Shown piece by piece: positions 23,170-32,761 of a stretch of DNA of 64,000 nucleotides. The position numbers and the translations under genes are program-made. The stretch is taken from positions 1,798,001-1,862,000 of the forward strand of contig NC_063015.1 in assembly GCF_020509005.1 (NCBI RefSeq), given 5' to 3'. The notes below the pieces were generated by a model, which saw only the letters and a program-made list of their open reading frames with translations, searched no databases and was not told where the DNA came from. This DNA is from Fulvia fulva (taxonomy: Eukaryota > Ascomycota > Dothideomycetes > Mycosphaerellales > Mycosphaerellaceae). Positions within the stretch are counted from its first letter, which is position 1; each line of letters begins with the position of its first letter.

Positions 23170-26100
23170 ATGTACATTGACGAGAACACACAACCACGAC
23201 ATGCTCGCCCGGTGACAATACGCCCCCAGACCGTCGAAATGGAACAGACGGAAACCCTCACCACCAAGCAGCAGGTGGTGGACACAGTGCCCAAACGCAT
23301 CAAATCGCTCCAGTTCGGCCTACTGAGTCCACCGGATGTTGTCGCTCAGTCGGTTGTCGCAGTCAAGGATCGCAATCTATACGACATCTCAGACCGACCC
23401 GGAGCTGCGCGCACAATCACGAACCACGGACCTCTCGACCCGCGACTCGGCACATCCTCGAAGAACGGGACATGCTCCACCTGCCAGCAGAGCCTGAAGG
23501 AGTGCAATGGACACTTTGGGCATGTGAAGCTGGCCCTTCCTTGCTTTCACTATGGATATTTGAAGAGGATCATAGAGGCGCTGAACTGCGTTTGCAAGGA
23601 CTGCAGTAAGGTCTTGCTGCCAGAAAAGGACAAGAGAGCGTACTTGAAGCAGTTGCGCCGGCCAGGACTGGACGGCTTGAGAAAGGATGTCGTTATCAAG
23701 AGGATATCGGGAGACTGCCGAAAGGTCAAGGTCTGTCCACACTGCCAATCATACAACGGACCGGTGAGGAAAGTGGCAGGACATCCAATCAAGATGTTCC
23801 ACAACAAATATGCCGTCTACACAAATTCCAATGCCAAGAGCAAGCAAAAGCCTCCGGACATGCAGGCCTTTGAGAAGACATTTGAAGAGGCCAGCAAGAC
23901 AATTCCCGACGTGGAGCGCCACATGAAGCGTGCAGTGGACGATCTCACACCACTCCGGGTGCTGAACATCCTGAAGAAGGTTCAAAATGTGGACGTCGAG
24001 CTGTTGGGTATGGATCCTCACAGTGGTGGCAGACCGGAGTATATGATATGGACACACATCCCAGCACCACCTGTCGCGATTCGGCCCTCTGTTGCGCAGG
24101 AAACTGCCAGCACCGAGGACGACATCACGAACAAGCTGGGCGATATCATCCAAATCAACAACTTGATGCTTGCGGCTCTGTCTGCTGGACAGCCGCTAGT
24201 CAAAGTCATGGAGCTGTGGGAGTTCATGCAAGTTCAGATCGCCATGTACATTGACGGAAATCTACCTGGCCTTGGCAGAGACAGTGCCTATGGCAAGGCC
24301 ATGCGCGGGTTCTGTCAGCGTCTCAAGGGTAAACAAGGTCGCTTTCGTGGCAATCTCTCGGGTAAACGTGTGGACTTCTCTGGGCGAACTGTGATCTCTC
24401 CTGACCCCAACTTGGCCATCGACGAGGTTGCAGTGCCGCAACGAGTGGCCGTGAATATGACCTATCCGGAACGAGTAACGAAACACAACTTCACGAAGCT
24501 CAAGGAATGCATCAAGAGAGGCGACAAAGTGCATCCTGGAGCCAACTACATCATTAAGGGTCGAGACAAGAGGAGGATCGTGCTCAGAATGGTCGGCCTG
24601 AAAGGGGACTTACATAAAGTTGCCGATCAGCTGGAGATTGGTGACACGGTTGAGCGACATCTTGAGGATGGCGACATCGTGCTATTCAACAGACAACCCT
24701 CACTTCACAAACTGTCTATCCTATCACACAGAGCCAAGATTCGACCATGGAGAACATTCCGCCTGAACGAGTGTGTGTGCAATCCTTACAACGCGGATTT
24801 TGACGGAGATGAGATGAACTTGCACGTACCACAGACTGAGGAAGCGCGGACTGAAGCCACAGAACTTATGGGCGTCAAGCACAATCTCGCGACGCCAAAG
24901 AACGGCACACCCATCATCGCCGCCATTCAGGACTTCATCACAGGTGCATATCTCATCAGCCAAAAAGACCTGTTCTTCAGTCGGCGGCAGTTTACACATG
25001 TTGTGAGCTTCATGTACAACGCCGTGGAGGTCACAGATCCCTGCACTGGCAAGAAGTACCCCATCGAGATTCCCCCACCTGCGATATGGAAGCCTCAGAC
25101 ACTATGGACTGGTAAGCAGATCTGGAACCTCCTCATGAAACCACATAGGGACTACCCTGTCAACGTCAATCTCGAAGCCAAGCTCAAGCAGTTTGCGCCG
25201 CCCTCGAGACCTGGAGATGCCAATGACATGGTCGATTCTGACTCTTACCTGGTCATCAGGAACAGCGAGACGATGTGCGGCGCGTTCGACAAGGCAACGA
25301 TCGGTGATGGTAAGAAGACCAGTGTCTTCTATGTCATCATGCGAGATTTTGGTCCAGATTATGCTGCCGCTGCCATGACCAGACTCGCAAAGTTGTCGGC
25401 CCGATGGCTTGGTGAGCGAGGTTTCTCTATTGGTATTAGTGATGTCTACCCAAGTGACAAATTGAACGCGAGGAAGCAGGAACTGATCGACGCCGCCTAC
25501 AAGGCTTGCGACGAAGTCATCGACAAGTTCAAGAAGGGTAAACTCGAGCGAAGTCCTGGCTGTGACGAGGAACAGACCATGGAAATAACACTTTCTGGTA
25601 TTCTGAGCAAAGTTCGAGCACAGTGTGCCGATGCCTGTTTCGCGGAACTCAGCAAGTTCAACGCCCCTATGACCATGGCCAAGTGTGGTTCGAAGGGTTC
25701 CAACATCAACGTCTCTCAGATGGTGGCATCTGTAGGACAACAAATTATCGGAGGACAGCGTGTGCTAGAAGGGTTCCAAGATCGCACTTTGCCTCACTTT
25801 GCGAAGGCCAGTCGAGATCCACTGGCCAAGGGCTTCGTTGCAGACAGTTTCTTCAGTGGCCTAACCCCTACAGAATTCATCTTCCACGCCATGTCTGGAA
25901 GAGAAGGTCTGGTCGATACCGCTGTCAAGACTGCCGAGACTGGTTACATGTCTCGTCGGTTGATGAAGAGTCTGGAAGATCTGAGCGCGCAGTACGATCT
26001 GACTGTACGCAATTCATCTTCAGGTGTCGTGCAGATGAAGTTTGGAGACGACGGCCTTGATCCAGTGGACATGGAGGGCAGCGCAAAGCCCGTCAATTTC

Positions 26101-27720
26101 GAGCGTACCTGGATGCACGCGATCACCAGCACTTGGGACAATAGCGAGCCCACGCTAACTCTGGCGAAAATCCTGAGCCATGCGAACAAGACCCTCGACG
26201 CTGAGCGAATCAAGCTGAATCGCATAAGCGAGGACGGCAAAAAGCTGGAGTACACCTATGACTGGAACGAGGACAAGAATCTGAAGCTAGTCGATCAGTC
26301 CGAGTACAGTAGGACGTTCCTCGACGACATCACCAAATTCATCAACGACCAGGGTAAAAAGATGACTGAAAATCAAGCCAAGCTTGAGGGCAGCCAGGAT
26401 GTATTCAAAATATCGCAATCTGCCCTTGATCGCTTCCTGCAACTCTGTTTGAGGAAGTACGAGAAATCCAAGACGGAGGCTGGCCACGCTGTCGGTGCCG
26501 TTGGCGCACACTCCATCGGTGAGCCCGGTACTCAGATGACTTTGAAGACTTTCCATTTTGCTGGTGTCGCTGGTATGTCGATTACACAGGGTGTCCCCCG
26601 TATCAAGGAAATCATCAACGCAAGCAAAGTCATTAGTACGCCAGTCATCAACTGCGCCCTGGACTCTAAATATGTCGACATGGCAGGTCGCTTTGTCAAG
26701 GCACTCATCGAGAAGACTTACCTGGGTGACATAGTCGACTACGTCGAAGACGTGTGGCACAATAGAGGCTGCTACATCAACATGCGCGTCAACTGGGACC
26801 AGATCGAGAACCTCGGTCTCCGCATCTCTATGTGGCAACTCGTGGACGCCATTGACCGTACGAAGGGATTTAAAGCCATGGGCGCTTCAGCACAGGCGGT
26901 CGGTCACCATCACATCCGCGTCCACATCAACCCTCCCGATGGTGGTGGATCTAGAGCCGCACGCCGCCTTGTCGGCAAAGGCAAGCTGGATGCCGGCGAT
27001 GGTTCAGAAGTCATGTTCATGCAACTCCACTCTTTGAAGCGACGTCTGCCAGCTGTTGTTGTCAAAGGATACCCCGACGCCGCACGTGCCATCATCAAGA
27101 AAGATGATAAGAAGGATCACACAGGGAAGGAGCCAATTTCCGTCCTCGTCGAAGGCTACGGTCTGAAAGCGTGCATGACTACTGAAGGTGTCAACGGATA
27201 CCTCACCAAGTCGAACAACGTCATGGAGATGCGCGACGTCCTTGGCATCGAAGCCGCTCGTAAGACGATCATCGACGAAATCTCCTCAGTCATGGGAGGT
27301 ATGGACATTGATCCTCGACACATGCAGCTTCTCGCCGATGTGATGACATACAAGGGTGAGGTCCTCGGAATCACACGTTTCGGTCTGGCCAAGATGCGCG
27401 ACTCCGTCCTCCAACTGGCATCCTTCGAAAAGACACCAGATCACCTCTTCGAGGCCGCTGCTAAGATGAAGAAAGACGACATCGAAGGTGTCTCCGAGTG
27501 CATCATCATGGGCCAGAGCATGGGAGTCGGTACCGGCGCTATGAAAGTCGTTCGCCCGCTCAACATCGATGGCGTGGAGAATAACGTCGATCTGAAGGAC
27601 TTCAAGGTGGTCTCGAAGGCTGAGATTGCCACGAGGAAGGATCGACTGAAGCAGAGACGCAGCGATTTCTTGATGAGTATGACTAATGGGCACGCGATGG
27701 AGGTTGATGTTGCGGCTTAG
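23170..27720 (+). CDS. rpc1: DNA-directed RNA polymerase III largest subunit (RPC1/RPC160)
   Basis: Intronless 1516-aa ORF. It forms half of the active centre of RNA polymerase III, which makes tRNA, 5S rRNA and U6. Seen: N-terminal clamp zinc site C102-x2-C105-x6-C112-x2-H115; further Cys pairs CKDC and CPHC; the RNAP motif GKRVDFSGRTVISPDPNL (~398-415); the catalytic magnesium loop NADFDGDEMNLH with Asp543, 545 and 547; and the trigger-loop region GAHSIGEPGTQMTLKTFHFAG (Glu1118). There is no heptad C-terminal tail, which excludes Pol II, and the length suits Pol III (yeast Rpo31 is 1460 aa). Two in-frame ATGs are possible, 23170 and 23239; the second leaves a start closer to other family members. 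Ends 190 bp from the convergent XRCC2-like gene. Confidence 0.96.
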   Translation: MYIDENTQPRHARPVTIRPQTVEMEQTETLTTKQQVVDTVPKRIKSLQFGLLSPPDVVAQSVVAVKDRNLYDISDRPGAARTITNHGPLDPRLGTSSKNGTCSTCQQSLKECNGHFGHVKLALPCFHYGYLKRIIEALNCVCKDCSKVLLPEKDKRAYLKQLRRPGLDGLRKDVVIKRISGDCRKVKVCPHCQSYNGPVRKVAGHPIKMFHNKYAVYTNSNAKSKQKPPDMQAFEKTFEEASKTIPDVERHMKRAVDDLTPLRVLNILKKVQNVDVELLGMDPHSGGRPEYMIWTHIPAPPVAIRPSVAQETASTEDDITNKLGDIIQINNLMLAALSAGQPLVKVMELWEFMQVQIAMYIDGNLPGLGRDSAYGKAMRGFCQRLKGKQGRFRGNLSGKRVDFSGRTVISPDPNLAIDEVAVPQRVAVNMTYPERVTKHNFTKLKECIKRGDKVHPGANYIIKGRDKRRIVLRMVGLKGDLHKVADQLEIGDTVERHLEDGDIVLFNRQPSLHKLSILSHRAKIRPWRTFRLNECVCNPYNADFDGDEMNLHVPQTEEARTEATELMGVKHNLATPKNGTPIIAAIQDFITGAYLISQKDLFFSRRQFTHVVSFMYNAVEVTDPCTGKKYPIEIPPPAIWKPQTLWTGKQIWNLLMKPHRDYPVNVNLEAKLKQFAPPSRPGDANDMVDSDSYLVIRNSETMCGAFDKATIGDGKKTSVFYVIMRDFGPDYAAAAMTRLAKLSARWLGERGFSIGISDVYPSDKLNARKQELIDAAYKACDEVIDKFKKGKLERSPGCDEEQTMEITLSGILSKVRAQCADACFAELSKFNAPMTMAKCGSKGSNINVSQMVASVGQQIIGGQRVLEGFQDRTLPHFAKASRDPLAKGFVADSFFSGLTPTEFIFHAMSGREGLVDTAVKTAETGYMSRRLMKSLEDLSAQYDLTVRNSSSGVVQMKFGDDGLDPVDMEGSAKPVNFERTWMHAITSTWDNSEPTLTLAKILSHANKTLDAERIKLNRISEDGKKLEYTYDWNEDKNLKLVDQSEYSRTFLDDITKFINDQGKKMTENQAKLEGSQDVFKISQSALDRFLQLCLRKYEKSKTEAGHAVGAVGAHSIGEPGTQMTLKTFHFAGVAGMSITQGVPRIKEIINASKVISTPVINCALDSKYVDMAGRFVKALIEKTYLGDIVDYVEDVWHNRGCYINMRVNWDQIENLGLRISMWQLVDAIDRTKGFKAMGASAQAVGHHHIRVHINPPDGGGSRAARRLVGKGKLDAGDGSEVMFMQLHSLKRRLPAVVVKGYPDAARAIIKKDDKKDHTGKEPISVLVEGYGLKACMTTEGVNGYLTKSNNVMEMRDVLGIEAARKTIIDEISSVMGGMDIDPRHMQLLADVMTYKGEVLGITRFGLAKMRDSVLQLASFEKTPDHLFEAAAKMKKDDIEGVSECIIMGQSMGVGTGAMKVVRPLNIDGVENNVDLKDFKVVSKAEIATRKDRLKQRRSDFLMSMTNGHAMEVDVAA

Positions 27721-27910
27721 AAGGCTGGGCATCATCTGATGATTGCGATGCAGGGTGTAGCATAGCATAGCGAGGGCGTTTGCGTGGAGCAAGGCATTGG
27801 AATTCGAGGATGGGCTTGTATAGATACTGTTACTGATACCCAGAGCTATGAATGAAACAGTGTTAGTATGCATCTTCTTCACTCATTACGCCTTTCCAGC
27901 TCTTCCTCCC

Positions 27911-29041
27911 TTACTCTGGTGCCGCCAATTGGAGACCCACTTTGTTGACATAAACCTCAAACCCATCCAACTCCTTCTCTCGCAACTTCCTCAGAACCGC
28001 CTCGTCGACTCCCCACTCATTCACGAAGACCTCAAACTTCCCTTTCTCGACCACCTTCCTCCTCGCCTCATCCTCTCTCTGCGCCTGCTCCACTGTGATG
28101 CCCACCGGTAACTTCCTAACCTCCATTCTCCTCACCACTAGCCTCAAAATCGGCAAAGTGCCCCAGGGCTGCGGTAAGTTGGGCCTAAATGATCTCGGGC
28201 CCAGCTCAAAGCCGGTGTTGCTGTTGTTGGACTTCGGAGGTCCAGATCCAGTGTAGCGGGTGGTATAGATGATCGGCGCATGCAGAATCCGGGAGGCATT
28301 CTTCAGCGCTGCGGTGAGATGAGGATAGCCCTGAGGAGTCCGCTGTGAAGTCTCGGAAGTGTTGGCGAGGAGAGCAGCGTCGTCTGCGTCAGACCGTGCT
28401 TGCCAGTAGAAACTTGAGGCGGAGTCTAAGGCGATGAAGGCAACGGGTCTGTCGAAGGAAGAGTGGCGGGTTGCGTTGAAGAGGTAGGATTGGAGAAAGT
28501 TGAGGGTGGCGATTGCGGAGGGGAGGGATTGGGGGTGGAAGATGTGGATGTGTTTGAGGGAGGTGTGTATCGCGTCGTTGATGGTGTTGGTGGTAGCGTC
28601 CGAGCTGCGATTGGTAAAGGCGAGGGTTTTAATTTGCTGGGCGAGGCGTGGGATGGAGAAGGTATTGTCTGCGCCGATGATTACAACGCAGGATTGGCGA
28701 CCTCCGAGGTTCCTTGGAAGGACTGCTAGGGCCGTGAGGTGGTATAGGATGTTTGACGTGCCGACATCAGGACGTAGGGACATGAGCTCGACGATGGGTG
28801 AAGTCGTTGGGGCAGTTTTGCCATTCGATGCTCGCGCCTGGTCGATAGTCGCCAGAATGCTGTCGAGCGGTGGCAAATCAAAGCGTGATATCGGTCCATC
28901 ATCACGTAGACGTAGATCGTTGAGAAGCTTGAAGTGTGTCAGTCCTTCACCGTATCTGGATCGGGTCAAGATACCTACCTCATCCAGACCAATTTCTTCC
29001 ACTTCAGCCAGAAGCCTCCTTCCCAAATCCTCTGCACTCAT
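27911..29041 (-). CDS. XRCC2-like Rad51 paralogue (DNA repair), degenerate P-loop
   Basis: Single-exon, 376 aa from the ATG at 29041 (two codons of open frame lie upstream but begin with GTG). The core LYHLTALAVLP...GGRQSCVVIIGADNTFSIPRL, followed by a Walker-B-like PVAFIALDSASSFYW (~199-213), matches XRCC2 of animals and fungi (LYHLTARCILP; LLILDSLSAFYW). Known: XRCC2 works with other Rad51 paralogues in homologous recombination. Odd: where Walker A (G-x4-G-K-T/S) should be, residues 88-97 read SLRPDVGTSN, with no Lys. ATP binding through the canonical loop is therefore unlikely. Vertebrate XRCC2 is reported to tolerate Walker A mutation, so the gene may still work. The C-terminal ~90 residues are not recognisable. 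Confidence 0.75.
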   Translation of the reverse strand: MSAEDLGRRLLAEVEEIGLDEVGILTRSRYGEGLTHFKLLNDLRLRDDGPISRFDLPPLDSILATIDQARASNGKTAPTTSPIVELMSLRPDVGTSNILYHLTALAVLPRNLGGRQSCVVIIGADNTFSIPRLAQQIKTLAFTNRSSDATTNTINDAIHTSLKHIHIFHPQSLPSAIATLNFLQSYLFNATRHSSFDRPVAFIALDSASSFYWQARSDADDAALLANTSETSQRTPQGYPHLTAALKNASRILHAPIIYTTRYTGSGPPKSNNSNTGFELGPRSFRPNLPQPWGTLPILRLVVRRMEVRKLPVGITVEQAQREDEARRKVVEKGKFEVFVNEWGVDEAVLRKLREKELDGFEVYVNKVGLQLAAPE

Positions 29042-29158
29042 CTTCACTTCTTTTCATCATCTCCTGTCACTGATCCGATCAGTCAACTGTCAGCCCATCA
29101 CTGACACACGATCCCTCTGATGGTTTCCAAGGCAATCTCGATGAAAGTGTGAAAGAAG

Positions 29159-29589
29159 ATGCCACCACTCGTCGAAGCCTTCCCAGCGTCAGATCTCGCG
29201 CCACGCATCAACGACCTACCATCGGGCAAGAAGCGGAAACCAGCAGTTGCGGATCTGAAGAGCTGCCCACTTCAAGAATTGATTCAGTACAATTGCAACC
29301 TCAATGGGCCGAGAGAGAGTCCCCAGAGTAAGGTTGTGTGTGAGCCAGTGTTGAGGTTATTTCGGCAGTAAGTCACCACAATCGACGACTTAGTGCCGTC
29401 TGCAGAATGTTCGAAGTTCTCGGATGTGATGCTGATATTTCGAGCAGATGCGCAAATGGCATGACGGTCGAGACGACAGCTTGGGAAGGAAGGTACGATC
29501 AACGAAGTGAGGTGCGAGATGGAGACCACGTGACATCAACAACACAACAACAGGAAGCGAACATAGATGCCTGTACTCGAAGGCGGTAG
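29159..29589 (+). CDS. som1: Mitochondrial inner membrane peptidase complex subunit Som1
   Basis: Two exons, 29159-29367 and 29448-29589, joined across an 80-nt intron (GTAAGT...AGCAG), giving 116 aa. Exon 1 carries LPSGKKRKPAVADLKSCPLQ and the conserved YNC; exon 2 starts with CANGMTVETTAWEG, the signature of fungal Som1 proteins. Known: Som1 associates with the Imp1/Imp2 inner membrane peptidase that matures proteins exported to the intermembrane space. Seen: two C-x9-C motifs (CPLQELIQYNC and CEPVLRLFRQC), the twin pattern of Mia40-oxidised intermembrane-space proteins; the last Cys codon is the first complete codon after the splice. The final ~30 residues are a Gln/Thr-rich tail. Starts 117 bp from the divergent XRCC2-like gene. 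Confidence 0.87.
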
Positions 29590-29722
29590 CATGATGAGGC
29601 TGTCTACTCAATGCTCTCACTGTGATGCTCGAGAAGAGCCGCTCAATCGAAGGAACTCCGCCAGCGCCTCGCTAGATACCAATACAACAAACCCATTCTG
29701 TGGAGCGCCTCACTGTCTGCCT

Positions 29723-30706
29723 TCAACCCCTTGTTGTCTTTCGATGGCCGTGCTTTCTCCAGTGTGTCATGTTGTGGTTCACGACCACACCTTCAGGCAT
29801 ACCCAAGTCCACATCGTCCTTGTCTCCAGCACCAACACCCTCCCCAGCAAGATCTACCGACTCGTCTAGACCTCCGATGTCCTTCAGCACTTCCGCAAAG
29901 GTATCCTCATGTGGCCGTTTCTTTGCCTTCTGTGGTACAGGAGCCTCCCTAGCCTTTCCTGCTCCACTGAGCACACTTCCTCGTCTCTTTTCCGCATTCA
30001 GTGCGCCCGTTTTTGCTGCCGCTGCGAGCTTTCTAAGCGCCTGCTCTGCCAGCATGCCTTCCGCTGTTGCCTTCTCGCGCATCTTTCGCGAATCCGTCTC
30101 TCTGTTGGGGAAGACTGGGGTCTTCTTCCAGGCGTGTTGCGGCGGTAGCGGAGGAAAGTGGCGTGGTATGTAGGCGGGTGGGTTTGGAGTCATGAGAGGC
30201 TGCAGTAAACTTGAGAAATCCGGCGCAGGAGGAGGTGCTGGATCTGGCTCGGCTATTGTTGGACATGAGATGTCTTCGGGTATCTGTAGCTCGAGCTGTG
30301 GCTTCAGCAGGGATGCTGTGTGTGTGGCATCGTTGCGAGCCAGCGCGGAAGCGAAGTCGAGAGCAATGGGTGTAGTCCTTCGTCCATCGAACATGGACGT
30401 CCTCGCGTCTGCGAGAAAGTGTAGCATGTACTCCTCCACGTGCGATCTGAACATCTCCAATGCTGACGGCTTCACGCTGTCGAACCCAGCCATCACGAGC
30501 GCGGCGCTGATGCTCTTGAGTAGCTGGCCCTGCGCGAAGACTGGATCTTGCGGCGCAGGCTCGACATTGTTGGGTCGCTTCTGGACATGTCGTAGCTTGT
30601 GGTGTACTCGTTGTCTTTTCGTCGGTATGTGCTCCTCTTGTGGCGAGGCGGAATGTGGCCTCTTCGTGCCGGCATGCGCTGTCGATGGAGAGTGGTCAGG
30701 AGCCAT
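29723..30706 (-). CDS. taf8: Transcription initiation factor TFIID subunit 8 (TAF8)
   Basis: Single exon, 327 aa from the ATG at 30706; the frame opens two codons earlier with GTG. Residues ~45-120 form a histone-fold domain (LLKSISAALVMAGFDSVKPS...EEYMLHFLADAR), as in the bromodomain-associated fold of TAF8. This is followed by the TAF8 C-terminal signature PAYIPRHFPPLPPQHAWKKT-PVF plus E-T-D-x-R-K-x-R-E-x-A-x-x-E-G (~185-225). Known: TAF8 pairs with TAF10 and anchors TAF2 within TFIID at Pol II promoters. The N-terminus is basic and proline-rich. Convergent with som1 (133 bp apart) and divergent from the AP-3 mu gene. Confidence 0.9.
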   Translation of the reverse strand: MAPDHSPSTAHAGTKRPHSASPQEEHIPTKRQRVHHKLRHVQKRPNNVEPAPQDPVFAQGQLLKSISAALVMAGFDSVKPSALEMFRSHVEEYMLHFLADARTSMFDGRRTTPIALDFASALARNDATHTASLLKPQLELQIPEDISCPTIAEPDPAPPPAPDFSSLLQPLMTPNPPAYIPRHFPPLPPQHAWKKTPVFPNRETDSRKMREKATAEGMLAEQALRKLAAAAKTGALNAEKRRGSVLSGAGKAREAPVPQKAKKRPHEDTFAEVLKDIGGLDESVDLAGEGVGAGDKDDVDLGMPEGVVVNHNMTHWRKHGHRKTTRG

Positions 30707-31039
30707 GTTCACGCCGCTCGCGATAGCTTCGATGTTCCTGTCGTCTGCTCCAGCTGCTCGCCCTTTCTTCTAGAAAATGAGGATTTGCTGGACGTTCATG
30801 GCTGTCGGTAGTGTTTGCGCGTGAATCGAGGTGTTGGTGTTTGGTGATGAGTGATGGCTGTCGCAAAGTGCTCGATTGGGTTGTTCGTGGTCGAAGCTCT
30901 GGTTGCTGACTTCACTTGCGGACCCCACTACGGCACTACCACAATCTTGTCTCCATTCACCTTCGACGCTATAGTCCGCGATTGACCAGATTACGAGAGT
31001 CACACCGTTTGAGAAGTGATGAGATAGCTATCAGTCATC
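30707..31039. promoter_or_regulatory. Divergent promoter region, taf8 / AP-3 mu
   Basis: 333 bp shared between two divergent ATGs. A minus-strand frame at 30770-31003 opens here but shows no domain and is probably leader sequence. Confidence 0.55.
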
Positions 31040-32761
31040 ATGAGCGCAATCGAGGCGCTGTACATCTTCGACGAGCACAAGTACGTAAGTAGTCTCGAGG
31101 CTGCATCTTCATCACATGCAACGACTAACGTGCATGGATATAGCTCCCTGCTCTTCAACCACGTCTATACCGGAAGACCGCCGCCTCCCTCCACCCTGCT
31201 CCCACTGTACCTCCAGCATGCTGCGCCGCGACCTAGCGTACAATATGTCACTTCCACGAGTCCGCCCACGATACTATTCTCCGTGATTCAGGACAACCTA
31301 CTATTCCTGTCACCGTCATCGAGCGACATAGAGCCATTGTTGGTGTTGGAGTTCCTACACAGAGTTGCAGATGCTTTAGAAGAGTTCCTGAGCAGCCCTC
31401 TGCTCGCGACCAAGATCTCTGCCAACTATGATATCGTAGCACAGATTGCGGCCGAGATGGCCGACTCGGGTGTGGTCTGTCAAGGAGAAGCCAACGCCTT
31501 AAGAGACGTCGTTGAGACAGGTCCAGGAGTTTTAAACAATCTGCTAGGCAAAATCGGTGTACCCGGATCAAGTCCTGCTCTGCAAGCAGGTGGTCCTGCA
31601 GGTCTACCAAGACCGAACCTCACACCTTCACAAACTAGCGTGGGCTCAGCAATACCATGGCGAAGGACCAATGTGCGGCATACCAGTAATGAGCTATACG
31701 TGGATATCGTGGAGTCACTGGCTGTGACACTTGCGCCTTCCGGACGGCCTCTGTCTGCATTCGCTCACGGAAGCGTGGCGTTCACATCCAAAGTCAGTGG
31801 AGTTCCTGATCTGCTACTTAGCCTGTCAACAGGCGGCAAGGGCGCAGGCATGGGCAATCGAGGCGACCAGCTACGGAACGTCATGGAGCGTATCGTCTTC
31901 CATCCTTGTGTGCGGCTCAGTACCTGGAAGAAAGATGGCGTGCTGTCATTCGTGCCTCCGGATGGCAGATTCGCTCTTTGCGGTTATGAAGCAGATCTGC
32001 TCGGGCCTGACATGGACTTCACAACCTCAAATTCATCTTCCAGCAATCTCAACCTACCGGTAAACATTGAGATCATCACAGGTCTAGGCCCTTCAGGAAC
32101 AGAATTTGAAGTCCGCGCGAGACCCGATCCCAACAACCGCTCTGCAGCCGCAGCATCTCTACAATCAAACCTCAGCACCGGCATGGGCACTGGTCGCCCG
32201 GGATCATTCAAGCCCGCTCCCTCCGGCGACTCCAAAGCGCCTGCCCTAGAAGACCTCACGATCCACATCCCCATCCCGTCAACCGTTAGGAACGTTAGCG
32301 AGATGCGACCGACTCGAGGTGAAGCAAACTGGAATCCAGCAGAGGGCAGCATAGAATGGAGAATCCCGCCTCGAGACTTCGGTCCAGGCGGCGCAGTACT
32401 GCGATGTACTGTCCAAGGACCACTGGCGGACGAAGACGCTGATCTCAGTCGAGGTGTTGTGAATGGTATGACGAGCACGACTTACGGTTATGATGAGGAT
32501 ACACCAACAGCGTATCAGAATGCGAAAGAGGGCGTGCCGAATGGATCGAGCACGGATGTGTCTGCGACGCGCAGCAGGGAGCTGATGCCGACTTGCGTGA
32601 CGCTGAGCTTTAGTGTCAAGGGGTGGTTGGCCAGCGGACTGAAGGTGGAGAGCTTGCTGCTTGATATGAAGAAGAGTCGTGGGCTGGGGCCGGAGGTGAA
32701 GCCGTATAAGGGTGTCAAGTACCTTACAGTCAGTCGGCAGGGAGTTGAGCTTAGATGCTAG
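31040..32761 (+). CDS. apm3: AP-3 adaptor complex mu subunit
   Basis: Starts MSAIEALYIFDEH, typical of fungal AP-3 mu. The continuous 573-codon frame contains a 63-nt intron at 31081-31143 (GTACGT...TATAG, branch site GACTAAC). Removing it gives 552 aa and the junction DEHN-SLLF, which aligns better with the family than the read-through. Exon 1 is 31040-31080 and exon 2 is 31144-32761. Residues ~1-150 are a longin-like domain. From ~205 the mu-homology domain begins (NVRHTSNELYVDIVESLAVT, then SGVPDLLLSLS, FHPCVRLSTWK and FVPPDGRFALCGY). Known: AP-3 carries cargo from Golgi/endosome to the vacuole, with mu binding the YxxPhi sorting signals. The intron is 3n and stop-free, so retention would add 21 residues. 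Confidence 0.93.
   Translation: MSAIEALYIFDEHKYVSSLEAASSSHATTNVHGYSSLLFNHVYTGRPPPPSTLLPLYLQHAAPRPSVQYVTSTSPPTILFSVIQDNLLFLSPSSSDIEPLLVLEFLHRVADALEEFLSSPLLATKISANYDIVAQIAAEMADSGVVCQGEANALRDVVETGPGVLNNLLGKIGVPGSSPALQAGGPAGLPRPNLTPSQTSVGSAIPWRRTNVRHTSNELYVDIVESLAVTLAPSGRPLSAFAHGSVAFTSKVSGVPDLLLSLSTGGKGAGMGNRGDQLRNVMERIVFHPCVRLSTWKKDGVLSFVPPDGRFALCGYEADLLGPDMDFTTSNSSSSNLNLPVNIEIITGLGPSGTEFEVRARPDPNNRSAAAASLQSNLSTGMGTGRPGSFKPAPSGDSKAPALEDLTIHIPIPSTVRNVSEMRPTRGEANWNPAEGSIEWRIPPRDFGPGGAVLRCTVQGPLADEDADLSRGVVNGMTSTTYGYDEDTPTAYQNAKEGVPNGSSTDVSATRSRELMPTCVTLSFSVKGWLASGLKVESLLLDMKKSRGLGPEVKPYKGVKYLTVSRQGVELRC

Noticed and set aside
28500..29120. 206-codon plus-strand ORF opposite the XRCC2-like gene
   Set aside because: The minus strand has clear family motifs; this frame has none.
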